Part shown: one piece after another, positions 54,223-63,618 of the stretch
Layout: each line of letters begins with the position of its first letter
Numbering within the stretch: position 1 is the stretch's first letter
Translations under genes and position numbers: made by a program
The notes under the pieces: generated by a model
Told to the model about the DNA's origin: nothing
The model's input: only the letters and a program-made list of their open reading frames with translations
Databases searched by the model: none
NCBI GenBank assembly: GCA_002711995.1
Contig: PASN01000001.1
Location: forward strand, 21,018-85,017
Direction: 5' to 3'
DNA length: 64,000 bases
DNA from: Halobacteriovoraceae bacterium
GTDB lineage: Bacteria; Bdellovibrionota; Bacteriovoracia; Bacteriovoracales; Bacteriovoracaceae

Positions 54223-54481
54223 AAAAGCTCGAAGAGCTTCTTCTCAAGAAAATTGATCATTGAAATCACAGACATAATCTCTATTAATTCGGTTTCAACG
54301 TGCCTTTCCTCGATACTCTTACTACTTGCCACAGATTCCCTTTAGTGATTTTGAAGAATTATATGCCGGTGCTTTCAAAATTATAAGCACTTAGCTTTCT
54401 ATAAAAGGAATTTTTGACGAACTTATTAAGAATTTTTGTCCACTGTTCGATAAGCCCCTTAAGAAAATGGAGTTTAAGTCT
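54223..54481. other. Non-coding gap between pyrD and the helical lipoprotein gene
   Basis: This 259-bp gap has no believable gene. Right after the pyrD stop is a 6-bp hairpin (AAGCTC 54225-54230, GAGCTT 54234-54239) with a pyrimidine-rich tail, a weak terminator. Another small repeat, GTGCTT/AAGCAC around a TATAA box, lies near 54369-54390. No clear -35/-10 pair for the next gene was found. Confidence 0.4.
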
Positions 54482-55489
54482 ATGAAAAAATGTGCAGTTC
54501 TACTTTTAACACTTACTCTGGCATCTTGTCAGATGACACCTTCAAAGAGCAGAAGTACCTCAAGGTCTTTAGCAAACACCACTTTGCTTCGATCATTTAT
54601 CAACGAGGTCGCCAACCAATCTGAGAAAATGGCGGCAAAAGAGCTCCAAGAACAGTTAGATAAAAAATTTAAAGAGTTCATAAGAGAAGGCGCAGAAAAC
54701 AAGACAGGAAACTGGGTAAGAATGGGAATAACCAGAGATCAGGCCATGAAAATTGAAAGCCTATCCGACGACCTTCCCTACATGAATAAAGTTCAAAAAT
54801 GGGTTATGGAAAACATGACCACTCTTACGAAAGATGTAAAACCTTCAGTCGCAGCGAAGGCCTATGCGGAGATCACTGGAAAAACTGGAAGTCTTCACAA
54901 TCCTTACGCTGGTATGTCAGATGAAGTTGCTGACTTAACATCTGGGGCCAGAAACTTTACGATGCCAAACAAATTGAAAACTTCTGGAGAAGATTCGGTA
55001 ACAAGCGAACTTAAAAAAAGAAACAACCGTCTAATCGCGGCAGTTGATGAAGTGGAGAGCGCAGACCCTAAAGCAATTGAATACCTTAAAATTAACCTTG
55101 AAAGATCTGCCAAGATGATCAAAAGCAATCCTATGGTGGCAAGCAATATCCACCACAGTCTAGAGGGCGCGTTGCTAATCACTAGAAAAACGGGAAAAAG
55201 AGCTCTTGGGCCAGGGTGTGAAAGCTTTAATGGAAAAGCATCCGAAAGAGTTCTTGAACTTAAGTCCAGAGTGGATATGAGAAGAGCTGAACTTATTGAG
55301 CAAAAAGCTTATGACAAAGCGGGATTTGTATTCAACAAATTGGACGAGGTGCCACCTGCAAACAGACTGACTGAAAAAGAAATTGATGAAATAACTGAAG
55401 AGGCCTTTTCCGACATTCTTGGCTACACAAGACTTGAAGCGAGAGCGGCCATCAAAAGGCTAAAAAACAAACCTTGCAGAGTTTACTAA
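54482..55489 (+). CDS. Helical lipoprotein of unknown function
   Basis: The start is the ATG at 54482, with GGAG nine bases upstream; the ATG at 54467 overlaps that ribosome-binding site. The 335-residue product has lipobox LASC (Cys16 from this start) followed by MTPSKSRSTSR. The rest is charged and almost wholly helical (for example EKMAAKELQEQLDKKFKEF, ATEEAFSDILGYTRLEARAA). No family is recognised. A membrane-anchored coiled or helical-bundle protein of the envelope is the most that can be said. The small membrane-protein gene follows after 6 bp and is probably cotranscribed. Confidence 0.8.
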   Translation: MKKCAVLLLTLTLASCQMTPSKSRSTSRSLANTTLLRSFINEVANQSEKMAAKELQEQLDKKFKEFIREGAENKTGNWVRMGITRDQAMKIESLSDDLPYMNKVQKWVMENMTTLTKDVKPSVAAKAYAEITGKTGSLHNPYAGMSDEVADLTSGARNFTMPNKLKTSGEDSVTSELKKRNNRLIAAVDEVESADPKAIEYLKINLERSAKMIKSNPMVASNIHHSLEGALLITRKTGKRALGPGCESFNGKASERVLELKSRVDMRRAELIEQKAYDKAGFVFNKLDEVPPANRLTEKEIDEITEEAFSDILGYTRLEARAAIKRLKNKPCRVY

Positions 55490-55495
55490 GACTCT

Positions 55496-55843
55496 ATGAA
55501 CTACCACGACCTTAAAGTCGCGCATATATTCTTTGCGTTTGTCACAATAGCTTTATCCTCGGCGCTTTTTTCAGGTGCCGAGGGAAAATCAAAAAAAATA
55601 ATTTATGGACTAAGCACCCTGTTGTTGATTGGAACAGGGTTTGCGATCATGGGCCGATTTGGAATCAAGCACTCTCCACCCTACCCGACATGGATTAATA
55701 TAAAGATTGGCCTGTGGCTTGTCTTAACTATCGCCACACCAATTGTGGTAAAAAGATATCCTCAAAAAGCGACCAGACTATTCTGGCCTTGGGTCGTTTT
55801 GGCCTTATTTGCTACTATGATGGCCGTATATAAACCAATGTAG
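55496..55843 (+). CDS. Four-helix inner-membrane protein
   Basis: This 115-residue protein has about four transmembrane helices, with a His (VAHIFFAF) in the first, a polar HSPPYPTW loop, and a Lys-containing INIKIGLWLVL helix. The pattern resembles small SirB2/YvaD-like or haem-copper-associated membrane proteins, but I cannot assign a family. It starts 6 bp after the upstream lipoprotein gene and ends 4 bp before the stop of the convergent 1458-residue protein gene. It is probably the second gene of a two-gene operon. Confidence 0.7.
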   Translation: MNYHDLKVAHIFFAFVTIALSSALFSGAEGKSKKIIYGLSTLLLIGTGFAIMGRFGIKHSPPYPTWINIKIGLWLVLTIATPIVVKRYPQKATRLFWPWVVLALFATMMAVYKPM

Positions 55844-55847
55844 TCAC

Positions 55848-58800
55848 TTACCTAATGGCCTCTTGAAGCTCTCTTTCAAGTTGTTCTCGAAGTTTGCTCA
55901 ATTCATCCGACTTCACTGCCTGCTGCTTCATGAATGATTCATAAAAACTCATTAGGTCTTCGGAGTCAGATTTAAAAGCATACTGTATATCCACAACCTC
56001 GCCTTTAAAGAATTCTTTTGGATAATCCTGGCCTGCTTCAAAATTTCTACCAGGGTAACCGGTAAGGTATCCCAAAGGCCTCAACCCTTGCAGCACTTTT
56101 TGATAGTCTTTAAAGACAGGCTTGAACTGTCTCATTAACCCGTGAGAACTTCTAGCAACTTCTTCCAGCATCATGATTTCTTGATCCGAAAGAGTTCTTA
56201 GGAACTGCTCCATTTTACTGCCGCCCTCATAGTGTCCTGCCTCAACTGCTTTTTTGAAGTCTCTAAGTTTCTGGGCAACAGAATCAATATTCTTTGCTCT
56301 TTGACCAACAACTAGGCCTTGAGCTTTCTTCATTTGGGCCCAAACTTCACCAAAGTTTGTAAAAAAGCTTGTAAGCTCTCTTACGCTTCCTGATTTGATC
56401 TTTTGCCATAGCGTTCGTGGCATATATGAAATCATAGACTCTTTAAAATGCTTTAACATCTCCGAGGGTTTTAAAGCCCCTTTTAGACGAACAGAACTTT
56501 CAAGCTTATCACTGGCCTTGGCGAAATCCTCATAATTTTGCACTCTTTGTTTTAACCTAGAGCTATGGGAATCAATTTCTTTAAGCAGCTCCCAAGGGCT
56601 ATTGCCCACGTTTAAAGATTCTGCCTTTCTAGTAATACCCATTCTTAAGGCCGTTGTGCGAATCATATTCTCAGGCACGGGCACATACTTTGGCATATAA
56701 GATTTAATTTTAATAAGGGGCTTTTTCATCTGTGCCCAACTAGCGCTCAAGAGTCCCCTATGCTCTCTCATTTGAGAAAAGCTTGGCATGCTTAGAGAGC
56801 TGGCCGGCGCTGCGGACCATCCTTTAAGCTCGGCTCCGGTGAGCCTTTTGTATGCGGCCTTGCCTACAGAACCTGTTTCGACTTTCACATGCCTATAAAG
56901 CATAGCTCCATACAAGAACTCAAGAGGCATCAGGCCTATAGTCCATGCTTTAGAGCTGCTCGATTGCTCTTTATCAGCTTTCAACATATCCCAATCCACA
57001 ACCTTTGCATTAACCTGTGAAGTGGCAAGAGATTGCTGAAACTTTAATTGAGCGGGTGTTTCAATAAAGTGTGTGTTAATCCGTGAGTACAATGAGCCCA
57101 TCATCAGAGGAAAAGACACAAAGAATTCCACGGCCAAAAAGGTGGAAGCTGCTCCAACGGCTCCACCCATAATTCCTGGTGCGGCCACTCCTCCACTTCC
57201 TATTATTAGAACAATACCCAAAGCAACCAAAGCGGCCGTTCCCAAAATGTGAAGAGAAGGTTCAAGATAGTCCTCGTTAACAGCTTCGGACTTTGAGCGA
57301 ATCATTTTTCTAATACTCTCATCAAACTTTTCGATTTTTTTGACGGTCTCTTCAGTTTGTCCATAAGGAGACTTAAGACTAGTTCTCAAATACTTTGAAG
57401 ACTTGTAGACCTTTTTAAAGTTAGGGTCATTCTTAAAGTTTAAGAAGTTGGCGTTGCAATACGTCTGCCCCTTGTTGCTTGCATTCAGTTCGGCCTTGCG
57501 AATGGTATTCTCAATCAAGTCCTTTGTTTTTTGTTCCTGAATTGCATTCTTTTTTGGTGAGTATGCGCTCAGAGCAATATTATCCAATAGTGAGATGGAT
57601 ACAGTTTCTTTATAGTCACATCTATAAGGCGTTCCAGTACCTCTTACAAAGCAGTACTTTTTCTTATTCTTTTTAAAGTCACTCTCGATTCTGAGTATTG
57701 GTGACATTTGATAGGCCTGAGTGGTTAAAGTTGTGGCGAGTATTTGCTGAGCTGTCTCGTTTGCCGCAAATGATCCAATCTCTGATGTGGTGTAGGCGTT
57801 TTCAAGCTCAAGAACTTCCAAAACTCTGAAGAAAAACTTTGTGGGGTTGTTAATTACAAGATCCTTAGGACCAAGATCACGAGCAACCTTTACATCTTCA
57901 TTTGTCTTCTTTTCTTTTTTCATGTTTTGTATAAGGTCAAAACTTTCAAAAAGACGAACTAAACTATCATTTTTATAATGGTCATTGCCTATTTTGGTTC
58001 TAATCACGCCAGGAGAAACAATCTCCAAAGGTTTGCTAATCGTGCCTAAACTCACCTTATCAGGGTTGTTTCTGAATCGATTAAGAATCGGCGTCTCTTC
58101 TTTCTCCTCAACCTCTGTGGCCCCAAAAACCTCTAGAACAGACTTTTCCGAACCTGTGAACATAGGTCCCTGGCCGATTCTGATTCTTTCTATTCTTTTC
58201 TTAAGCTCTTCATCGCTAAGTTTATAACCTTCTTTCTTTTCATCATTTTTTTGAGGCTTCATTATCATTGGCCCTTGACCAATTCTAATCCTGTTAATTC
58301 TTTTTAGAAGTTCTTCGTTGCTAAGGGCCGCTGGGGTGCCATCCTCAAATACAGGGATTGTGCCATTCTCATTACAGAGAAGAAGGTTTCTGGTTTTTGG
58401 ATTTTTAACAATAAAAGGGTACTTCTCTATTAGTTTTTTGGCCTTTTCAACTGCAACTTCTCTAAGCCCTCTCGCCCTTTCCGCCTTTGTGAAAGATTCA
58501 TCTTTTGGAAACTTCTCCTCGAAAGCTTTCTGGATTTCCTCAAAGAACAAAGACAACTCTTTTGAGAGTTCTTCATCATGCTTTAGAGTCTGATTTAAAT
58601 CTGCATAGTCCTTTTCGATAACAGATTGAAAAAGCATCATTAAGTCTTCGACAGACGTCGGTTCAAGGATCGGACTAGATTCAGCGTCAAAGGTTTTCTC
58701 CTTTATCGCATTCATAATATAGGCGGCCTGCGCCGACTCCTTGGCAACCTTTAAGGTTTCCTCAATTTTTTTAGACCTATTCGTCTGCGCAAACTTCTTG

Positions 58801-60224
58801 GTGTCCATGTAGTCATCAAGACTTTCTTCAAGCTTTGCTTTGAGTCGAGCGACATAACTTTCTTTAAGGTGTTTTTCAGCATAAGCTTCGATAACTTTCT
58901 CCGCCTCAGATATGGAGCTATCGCTCACCCATAGATAAGAGCCTAAAAATGTTTCGGCTATGGCCTCAACCTTTCTTCGGTATGCTTCTACAACGATTCG
59001 ATCTATTATATTTTCTTTGTTTAAAACACCATCTCCTCGCAGGACGATGCTAATAAAGAATGTTTCACTAAATCTTTCCCAATAGATTCTCTCTGCCTCA
59101 ATAAGGTTTGGAGAATGAAGTTGCGCCATACTCTCCAGGTCTCTTCCCGTATTCTCAACAAGCGTTCCCATCTCTGGAACTTTATTAAAGACGTACAGTT
59201 CTAGGTTTTTAGCCGAGTCCTCATTCAGAAGTAAAACTTCAGTGGAAGCTTTTGCCAGCTCCTTATGCCTTGGAAAATATTCATTAATAAAAGCATCATC
59301 TTCCAATAGCTCAACATAGGCCTTGGATTGTTGAATTGAGTTATTCTCAGGTCTAATTGAAAGAAAGTTTCCACAACTTCTTACCTCACCGTTGTCAATT
59401 GAGGCCTGACTCATTCTTTGAACACCCCAAAGGTTGGTAACCGTCTCTCTAAGTCCTAAAAAAGTTACTAGCTTTGCATAGTCCCTTGTGGTTGTTGGAG
59501 ACTGCATAGCAATGTATTCATATTGCTGTCTTTCTTGGTGAGATATTATGAACTCTATATCCTTTCCATCATTTACGTTTTTGGAGTAGAAATTTACCAA
59601 CGCAAGAATTTCCAGGCCATGGGCCTTCTTAAGAACTAGGTTTAAATACTCCAAGTTTTCGAAAGTATAGGTCTTTAAAACAAAATGATTTTCATGAGCG
59701 GCAGCACTGTAAACTCTGTATAGTCTTGCGAGCACTTCTAAATAACGCAAACCGAAGGAAGCAAAATTTGCATTTTCAGGATCGGCAGCATTAACTTCAA
59801 GCTGGCTTCTCTTGTATAGCCTGTTCTTAAACATATTCATCTTGGCCATTAGGCTTTTTATGACGTCAGTATAAAACTCTCCTGAGATTTGAAAGTCGGT
59901 GCTCATGACCCCATTTAGACCTTGTCTATCCACCATAGTCATTATTGTTTCTATCTCTTCGATATCAGAGGCCAGGCCTTCAGTTAGTTTCTTCGCAGAA
60001 ACCTCACCTCTCGACTCTGCAGCGGCCTCCATGGAACAAGTTTCATCCACTTCAAACGGGATATATCTGGCACCGTAGTTGTTTCTACAAAAATTTCCGC
60101 CCTCAGCACTGTCCATATAAGTGCATCCAAGACTTACGCCTTGCTCATAGCTCATACATGCCGCTTCGAAAGCATGAGCTGTGATTGAGAGTGTGAATGT
60201 GAGAGTTAGTAGTAGCAACTTCAT
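55848..60224 (-). CDS. Very large exported protein of unknown function with internal membrane segments
   Basis: The start is the ATG at 60224, with AAGGAC 4-5 bases upstream and signal peptide MKLLLLTLTFTLSITAHA; the in-frame ATG at 60314 adds a non-signal extension. The 1458-residue product is rich in long charged helices. A 20-residue unit (LS[ND]EEL[LK]KRI...RIRIGQGPM) occurs twice, at residues 634-653 and 669-688, with 17 of 20 identical. Near 1000-1080 two hydrophobic stretches occur (ILGTAALVALGIVLIIG and the following AAPGIMGGAVGAASTFLAVE), probably a membrane hairpin. No catalytic motif is visible and no family is known to me. It may be a secreted toxin, adhesin or envelope scaffold; this is conjecture. 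Confidence 0.85.
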   Translation of the reverse strand: MKLLLLTLTFTLSITAHAFEAACMSYEQGVSLGCTYMDSAEGGNFCRNNYGARYIPFEVDETCSMEAAAESRGEVSAKKLTEGLASDIEEIETIMTMVDRQGLNGVMSTDFQISGEFYTDVIKSLMAKMNMFKNRLYKRSQLEVNAADPENANFASFGLRYLEVLARLYRVYSAAAHENHFVLKTYTFENLEYLNLVLKKAHGLEILALVNFYSKNVNDGKDIEFIISHQERQQYEYIAMQSPTTTRDYAKLVTFLGLRETVTNLWGVQRMSQASIDNGEVRSCGNFLSIRPENNSIQQSKAYVELLEDDAFINEYFPRHKELAKASTEVLLLNEDSAKNLELYVFNKVPEMGTLVENTGRDLESMAQLHSPNLIEAERIYWERFSETFFISIVLRGDGVLNKENIIDRIVVEAYRRKVEAIAETFLGSYLWVSDSSISEAEKVIEAYAEKHLKESYVARLKAKLEESLDDYMDTKKFAQTNRSKKIEETLKVAKESAQAAYIMNAIKEKTFDAESSPILEPTSVEDLMMLFQSVIEKDYADLNQTLKHDEELSKELSLFFEEIQKAFEEKFPKDESFTKAERARGLREVAVEKAKKLIEKYPFIVKNPKTRNLLLCNENGTIPVFEDGTPAALSNEELLKRINRIRIGQGPMIMKPQKNDEKKEGYKLSDEELKKRIERIRIGQGPMFTGSEKSVLEVFGATEVEEKEETPILNRFRNNPDKVSLGTISKPLEIVSPGVIRTKIGNDHYKNDSLVRLFESFDLIQNMKKEKKTNEDVKVARDLGPKDLVINNPTKFFFRVLEVLELENAYTTSEIGSFAANETAQQILATTLTTQAYQMSPILRIESDFKKNKKKYCFVRGTGTPYRCDYKETVSISLLDNIALSAYSPKKNAIQEQKTKDLIENTIRKAELNASNKGQTYCNANFLNFKNDPNFKKVYKSSKYLRTSLKSPYGQTEETVKKIEKFDESIRKMIRSKSEAVNEDYLEPSLHILGTAALVALGIVLIIGSGGVAAPGIMGGAVGAASTFLAVEFFVSFPLMMGSLYSRINTHFIETPAQLKFQQSLATSQVNAKVVDWDMLKADKEQSSSSKAWTIGLMPLEFLYGAMLYRHVKVETGSVGKAAYKRLTGAELKGWSAAPASSLSMPSFSQMREHRGLLSASWAQMKKPLIKIKSYMPKYVPVPENMIRTTALRMGITRKAESLNVGNSPWELLKEIDSHSSRLKQRVQNYEDFAKASDKLESSVRLKGALKPSEMLKHFKESMISYMPRTLWQKIKSGSVRELTSFFTNFGEVWAQMKKAQGLVVGQRAKNIDSVAQKLRDFKKAVEAGHYEGGSKMEQFLRTLSDQEIMMLEEVARSSHGLMRQFKPVFKDYQKVLQGLRPLGYLTGYPGRNFEAGQDYPKEFFKGEVVDIQYAFKSDSEDLMSFYESFMKQQAVKSDELSKLREQLERELQEAIR
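58161..58325 (-). repeat. Two-copy 60-bp coding repeat (RIGQGPM unit)
   Basis: Copies at 58161-58220 and 58266-58325 encode the duplicated 20-residue motif, spaced by 45 bp, so the period is 35 residues. It is a within-gene duplication under coding constraint. Confidence 0.75.
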
Positions 60225-60350
60225 AATGTCCTTTTTATTTAAGACATTAAAATTGCAATGGTGATGCCAAGATTGACTCATAAAATCAAGGACTTGGAAG
60301 GCTAATATTGTCAATTTTTCTTATGTGTCGAATTTATTGACAGTCCTCTA

Positions 60351-60379
60351 TTCAAATGACCATGGATGCTGTATATAAT
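60351..60379 (+). promoter_or_regulatory. Promoter of the MerC-like gene
   Basis: A perfect TATAAT (60374-60379) lies 17 bases after TTCAAA (60351-60356). The predicted start near 60386 leaves a leader of about 10 nt with GGGAAAGAT before the ATG at 60396. Confidence 0.55.
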
Positions 60380-60395
60380 CGCCAAAGGGAAAGAT

Positions 60396-60770
60396 ATGAG
60401 TAAATTACTAGATAGATTTGGGATATGCGCCTCCAGCATTTGCTTGCTTCATTGCTTGGCGACACCCTTTGTAATTTTCTTCTTTCCTAGCTTTAAAGAG
60501 ATCTTTAACGAACAAACTCACGAGCTTTTTGCGGTTATTGTAATCGCATTTATTGCAATAGCAGTTTTTCCTCACTGCAAACGCCATGGGCATAAAGATA
60601 TCATTGCAATCGCGTTTACCGGAGTTTCTCTAATTCTCGGAGCGATCTTCTTTGAAGACTCAATGCCATTAATGATCCATTACGGACTAACAATGGCGGG
60701 CTCAATCTTTTTGATTATCGCCCACCTTAAAAACATCCGTGTAAGACACGGCAACTGTTCACACAAGTAG
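60396..60770 (+). CDS. MerC-family membrane protein
   Basis: This 124-residue inner-membrane protein has four helices. The first is DRFGICASSICLLHCLATPF with Cys11, Cys16, His19 and Cys20, the MerC signature of metal-binding Cys in the membrane. The start is taken at 60396, with AAAGGGA upstream, because the in-frame ATG at 60366 precedes the -10 box. MerC takes up Hg2+ in mercury operons, but members without mer genes, as here, are often metal-linked of unknown substrate. A His/Cys-containing C-terminus (RVRHGNCSHK) may also bind metal. There is no merA or merR in the window, so Hg resistance is not implied. Confidence 0.85.
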   Translation: MSKLLDRFGICASSICLLHCLATPFVIFFFPSFKEIFNEQTHELFAVIVIAFIAIAVFPHCKRHGHKDIIAIAFTGVSLILGAIFFEDSMPLMIHYGLTMAGSIFLIIAHLKNIRVRHGNCSHK

Positions 60771-60773
60771 CCC

Positions 60774-61388
60774 TTAAGCGGCAATTTTTAAGTCTTCTTC
60801 CTCAACCTGTGAGAGCAAATCTAAAAACTTTTCGTATTGAGAAACAGTATGATGAAAGTTTATATAAATTAGCTGCTTAACCTTCGACCTCTCAATTTGC
60901 GCCAGTACTTTTTCTAGGTGATCTTGATCTTCTTCAACATGAATATCAACAAACTTTGTGCCTCTATCAAAGTTGTCATTCACCTGTTTAGCGGCCTTTT
61001 TCCCAAGAGCTGCAATTCCCTCTAAAGCTAGGATATATCCCAGAAGGATCTCCCCATCTTCAAGAACAAGGTCATATTGCCTGCCATAAAAGTTTTGAGT
61101 CCAATTCCACTCAGGATAGTCATGGATATTTGCTCCAAGCTTTTTTAAATCATGAAGAGCAATTTTCTCATGGCCGCTCTCCTCTTTAATGTGCTCTAAG
61201 GATCGTTTGATAAAATCATCATTTTGACTATGCCTAATCGCAAGTTCAAGCAAGGGAACTGAGTGGCAAACAAAGTAGTACGTTTGGGCCAAGAAGTTTA
61301 CATACTTCTCCCTATCTGAGGTTAGTCCCGCGTTTGAAAGTTTTTCCATCACACTGTTGAGAGATTGTTCTAATTCACTTACGTTCAT
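60774..61388 (-). CDS. Haem-oxygenase-like diiron protein (iron-containing redox enzyme, HDO family)
   Basis: The start is Met at 61388 with GGAGG five bases upstream; the ATG at 61400 overlaps that site. The 204-residue all-helical protein has HIKEESGHEKIALHDLKKLG (His66, Glu69/70, His73, His79), then Glu123 in LALEGIA, then HVEEDQDH with His150-x3-Asp154-x2-His157. These are candidate ligands for a diiron site of the haem-oxygenase-like family (as in CADD, UndA, SznF). Such enzymes activate O2 to oxidise, cleave or hydroxylate amino- or fatty-acid-type substrates. Upstream by 20 bp lies an acyltransferase-like gene, so they probably form one operon and act on the same metabolite. Haem degradation is less likely. 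Confidence 0.75.
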   Translation of the reverse strand: MNVSELEQSLNSVMEKLSNAGLTSDREKYVNFLAQTYYFVCHSVPLLELAIRHSQNDDFIKRSLEHIKEESGHEKIALHDLKKLGANIHDYPEWNWTQNFYGRQYDLVLEDGEILLGYILALEGIAALGKKAAKQVNDNFDRGTKFVDIHVEEDQDHLEKVLAQIERSKVKQLIYINFHHTVSQYEKFLDLLSQVEEEDLKIAA

Positions 61389-61408
61389 AATTTCCTCCAC
61401 ATTGTTTA

Positions 61409-62074
61409 TTAGGCAGCTTTTTTAATTGTTTCTCTATTCGTCTGGTCTTTATCCCATAATTGCTTAATAAGGTTTTGGGTTTCTTGTGGGAAGACACTTC
61501 GGACTTTGGGTAAATAGACTAGGTCGCATGGTGTCTCATAAACAAGTTTCTCTCCCAGCTTCACACCCCCGCAGGCCAAGGTTTTTTTAGCAAGGGGGAT
61601 GTCATTTCTTATCGCAGCAATCATAAGGTCATAATTCAAATGATCGCATGAGTTCATGGCCAACCCTCCCATAAGGTCTATAACGGAATACTTTCTATTA
61701 TTTTTGGAAAAAAGCACATCAATGGTAAGCCAGTTGATTGACATGGCCTTGGGCGTGCCCTGCTGAATGAGGGTCTCCTTGAATTTTTCATCAAAATTGG
61801 AGCTCATATACTTGCTGCCCCTACAGGCCTCAATGTTTAAATTTTGTAGTCCATACAGGTGAAACCCCACAGGACGCTCTTTGTATGAAAGCAGAGCTAG
61901 ATAATCGTGTCTGTAAAACTCATCATCCCAATCAGGAAACTCTAGGTCTTTTTGGACAAAGAAGTCCCTCCACATGGTTTTCCAGAATTTAAAGGCCCTA
62001 TCCACAACCTCAGACTCCCCCAAGTCAGCGTTTCTTAGCGAGATAAGCCTAAAGCTATAATGATCCTCATTCAT
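61409..62074 (-). CDS. GNAT-like acyltransferase-like protein of uncertain function
   Basis: The start is Met at 62074, with GGAGGTGA five bases upstream; the ATG at 62086 overlaps it. The 221-residue soluble protein shows a GNAT-like pattern: ERPVGFHLYGLQN mid-protein, then a conserved-looking INWLTIDVLFSKNNRKYSV and AIRNDIPLAKKTLACGGVKL, which could hold the acyl-donor site as in N-acyl-amino-acid synthases. I am not sure of the family; a general unknown is possible. The diiron-protein gene follows 20 bp after its stop (21 bp between coding regions), so the pair is probably a two-gene pathway unit. Confidence 0.55.
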   Translation of the reverse strand: MNEDHYSFRLISLRNADLGESEVVDRAFKFWKTMWRDFFVQKDLEFPDWDDEFYRHDYLALLSYKERPVGFHLYGLQNLNIEACRGSKYMSSNFDEKFKETLIQQGTPKAMSINWLTIDVLFSKNNRKYSVIDLMGGLAMNSCDHLNYDLMIAAIRNDIPLAKKTLACGGVKLGEKLVYETPCDLVYLPKVRSVFPQETQNLIKQLWDKDQTNRETIKKAA

Positions 62075-62205
62075 ATTCACCTCCAAACAATGTAAAAACT
62101 TCTCCTAAATTCATTTTAAGTTCAGTTTGACTCAAAGGAGGTATATAAAAATTAAATTAAGAATATTTTAGAAACCACACATTAAGAACATAGAGGGCTT
62201 AGTTA

Positions 62206-63618
62206 ATGTTACACGCTGACAAAGTTCAGATTTTAGCACCTTATCTACTGTGCATCACATTGTTTATTGTTGCTATGAACTTGCTGATCTTCTCCCTTTA
62301 TTGGAGAAGTCGCCGGACAGAAACGACAAGGAATTTTGGCATCTATTGGCTTGTCCAATTGTTAGGCCTACTTCTTTCGGGTGTGTTTACCGAGAATCAT
62401 CTTTTAATGGGAATACCCTTCAGCGCCGCAATAGTTAACTTCTGGGTTGTTTATAAATCCTTCATTAAAGATTTATCTCCCAACACCCTGGACTACAAAG
62501 TCTTTCTTTACGGTTATGGAGTGGCCTGGTGCTTTGCTATAGCCGCAGAACTTACATGGAGTAATTTTATGCTTACCAATATGCCTTTGGCGATTGGGAT
62601 GGCCATGCCAGCGCTCTACATAATGAAAGTTATCTGGAAGGACAAATCTGAAGAACTTAAGACTTTCCATCATAAGCTTTTATTCACTTTAATGCCATTT
62701 TCCATTGTGCACATATTCAACTTCCCTTTATTCAGAGGAGATGATGCAAACCTTTTGTGGGGACTTACAATCCACATCCTATTGATCATTGCGGGCTCTG
62801 TTAACTTAACGATGTTTCACACTTACCTATTAGAGCTTGGGGAAAAGAAGAAACTTAAGAGACTAGTCAACTTGAGAACAGAAGAGCTTAACCGCAGGTA
62901 CGAGCAGCTTCAGCTTGTTAATGAAGAGAAGTCTGCGCTGTTTAGAATTGTATTACACGACGTAAGTAACCCAATGAGTGCTATTATGGGCTACTTGGAG
63001 TTTGCCCTTAATCCAAAAGTTAATGAAATGACAAAACATAAGTATCTGCAAGGCGCGCTCAACTCCGCAAAAACGGTAACTGACACCATTCGCCAAATTC
63101 GGGCAATGGAAAGCATGGCCGTGACCAAAGAGAGGTTCTATCTTGAAAAAATTGACCTCCACGAAGCTTTTGCCACAGTGGAAACAATTTTTAGACCTCA
63201 GTTTGAAGCAAAGAATGTGACTTTAAAAGTGGACTACCCCAATGAGGAGGTCTACCTTACAGGGAATAAGGATTTGTTCTGCCAAAGTGTGCTGGGCAAC
63301 CTAATTTCAAACAGTTTAAAGTTTTCTCACCCAGGTTCCACGGTTCACCTGACTTCAAGAAAAGAAAGAGGAAACTTGAAAGTCCTTGTTAGGGATGAAG
63401 GCACAGGCTTTGAAAAAAGCAAGCTTGCAACTATCTTCGACGCTTCAAGCCCAGAGTCAACCCGAGGAACACGTGGTGAGCCAGGAACAGGATTTGGCAT
63501 GCCACTTTTAAAGAGATACATGGACTACGTTAAGGGTGAAGTGGAAATCGACACAGTACCACAGACAGAGTCAGAAACTAACCATGGGACCAAAGTGGAG
63601 CTTTCCTTTCAAGTTTGA
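62206..63618 (+). CDS. Membrane-bound sensor histidine kinase
   Basis: This 470-residue protein has about six transmembrane helices in residues 8-205 (multi-pass sensor, no big periplasmic loop). A coiled-coil linker (about 210-245) leads to a HisKA domain with phospho-His251 in LHDVSNPMSA and a HATPase domain: N-box LISNSLKFSHP, G1 VRDEGTGF, F-box region and G2 GEPGTGFGMPLL. It would autophosphorylate and pass phosphate to a response regulator not encoded nearby, so it is an orphan kinase. The gene is divergent from the acyltransferase/diiron operon, and 131 bp separate their starts, so it could sense the product of that pathway; this is inference. Confidence 0.93.
   Translation: MLHADKVQILAPYLLCITLFIVAMNLLIFSLYWRSRRTETTRNFGIYWLVQLLGLLLSGVFTENHLLMGIPFSAAIVNFWVVYKSFIKDLSPNTLDYKVFLYGYGVAWCFAIAAELTWSNFMLTNMPLAIGMAMPALYIMKVIWKDKSEELKTFHHKLLFTLMPFSIVHIFNFPLFRGDDANLLWGLTIHILLIIAGSVNLTMFHTYLLELGEKKKLKRLVNLRTEELNRRYEQLQLVNEEKSALFRIVLHDVSNPMSAIMGYLEFALNPKVNEMTKHKYLQGALNSAKTVTDTIRQIRAMESMAVTKERFYLEKIDLHEAFATVETIFRPQFEAKNVTLKVDYPNEEVYLTGNKDLFCQSVLGNLISNSLKFSHPGSTVHLTSRKERGNLKVLVRDEGTGFEKSKLATIFDASSPESTRGTRGEPGTGFGMPLLKRYMDYVKGEVEIDTVPQTESETNHGTKVELSFQV

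Noticed and set aside
60225-60314. Upstream ATG at 60314 for the 1458-residue protein.
   Set aside because: It would bury the clear signal peptide starting at 60224 behind 30 residues.
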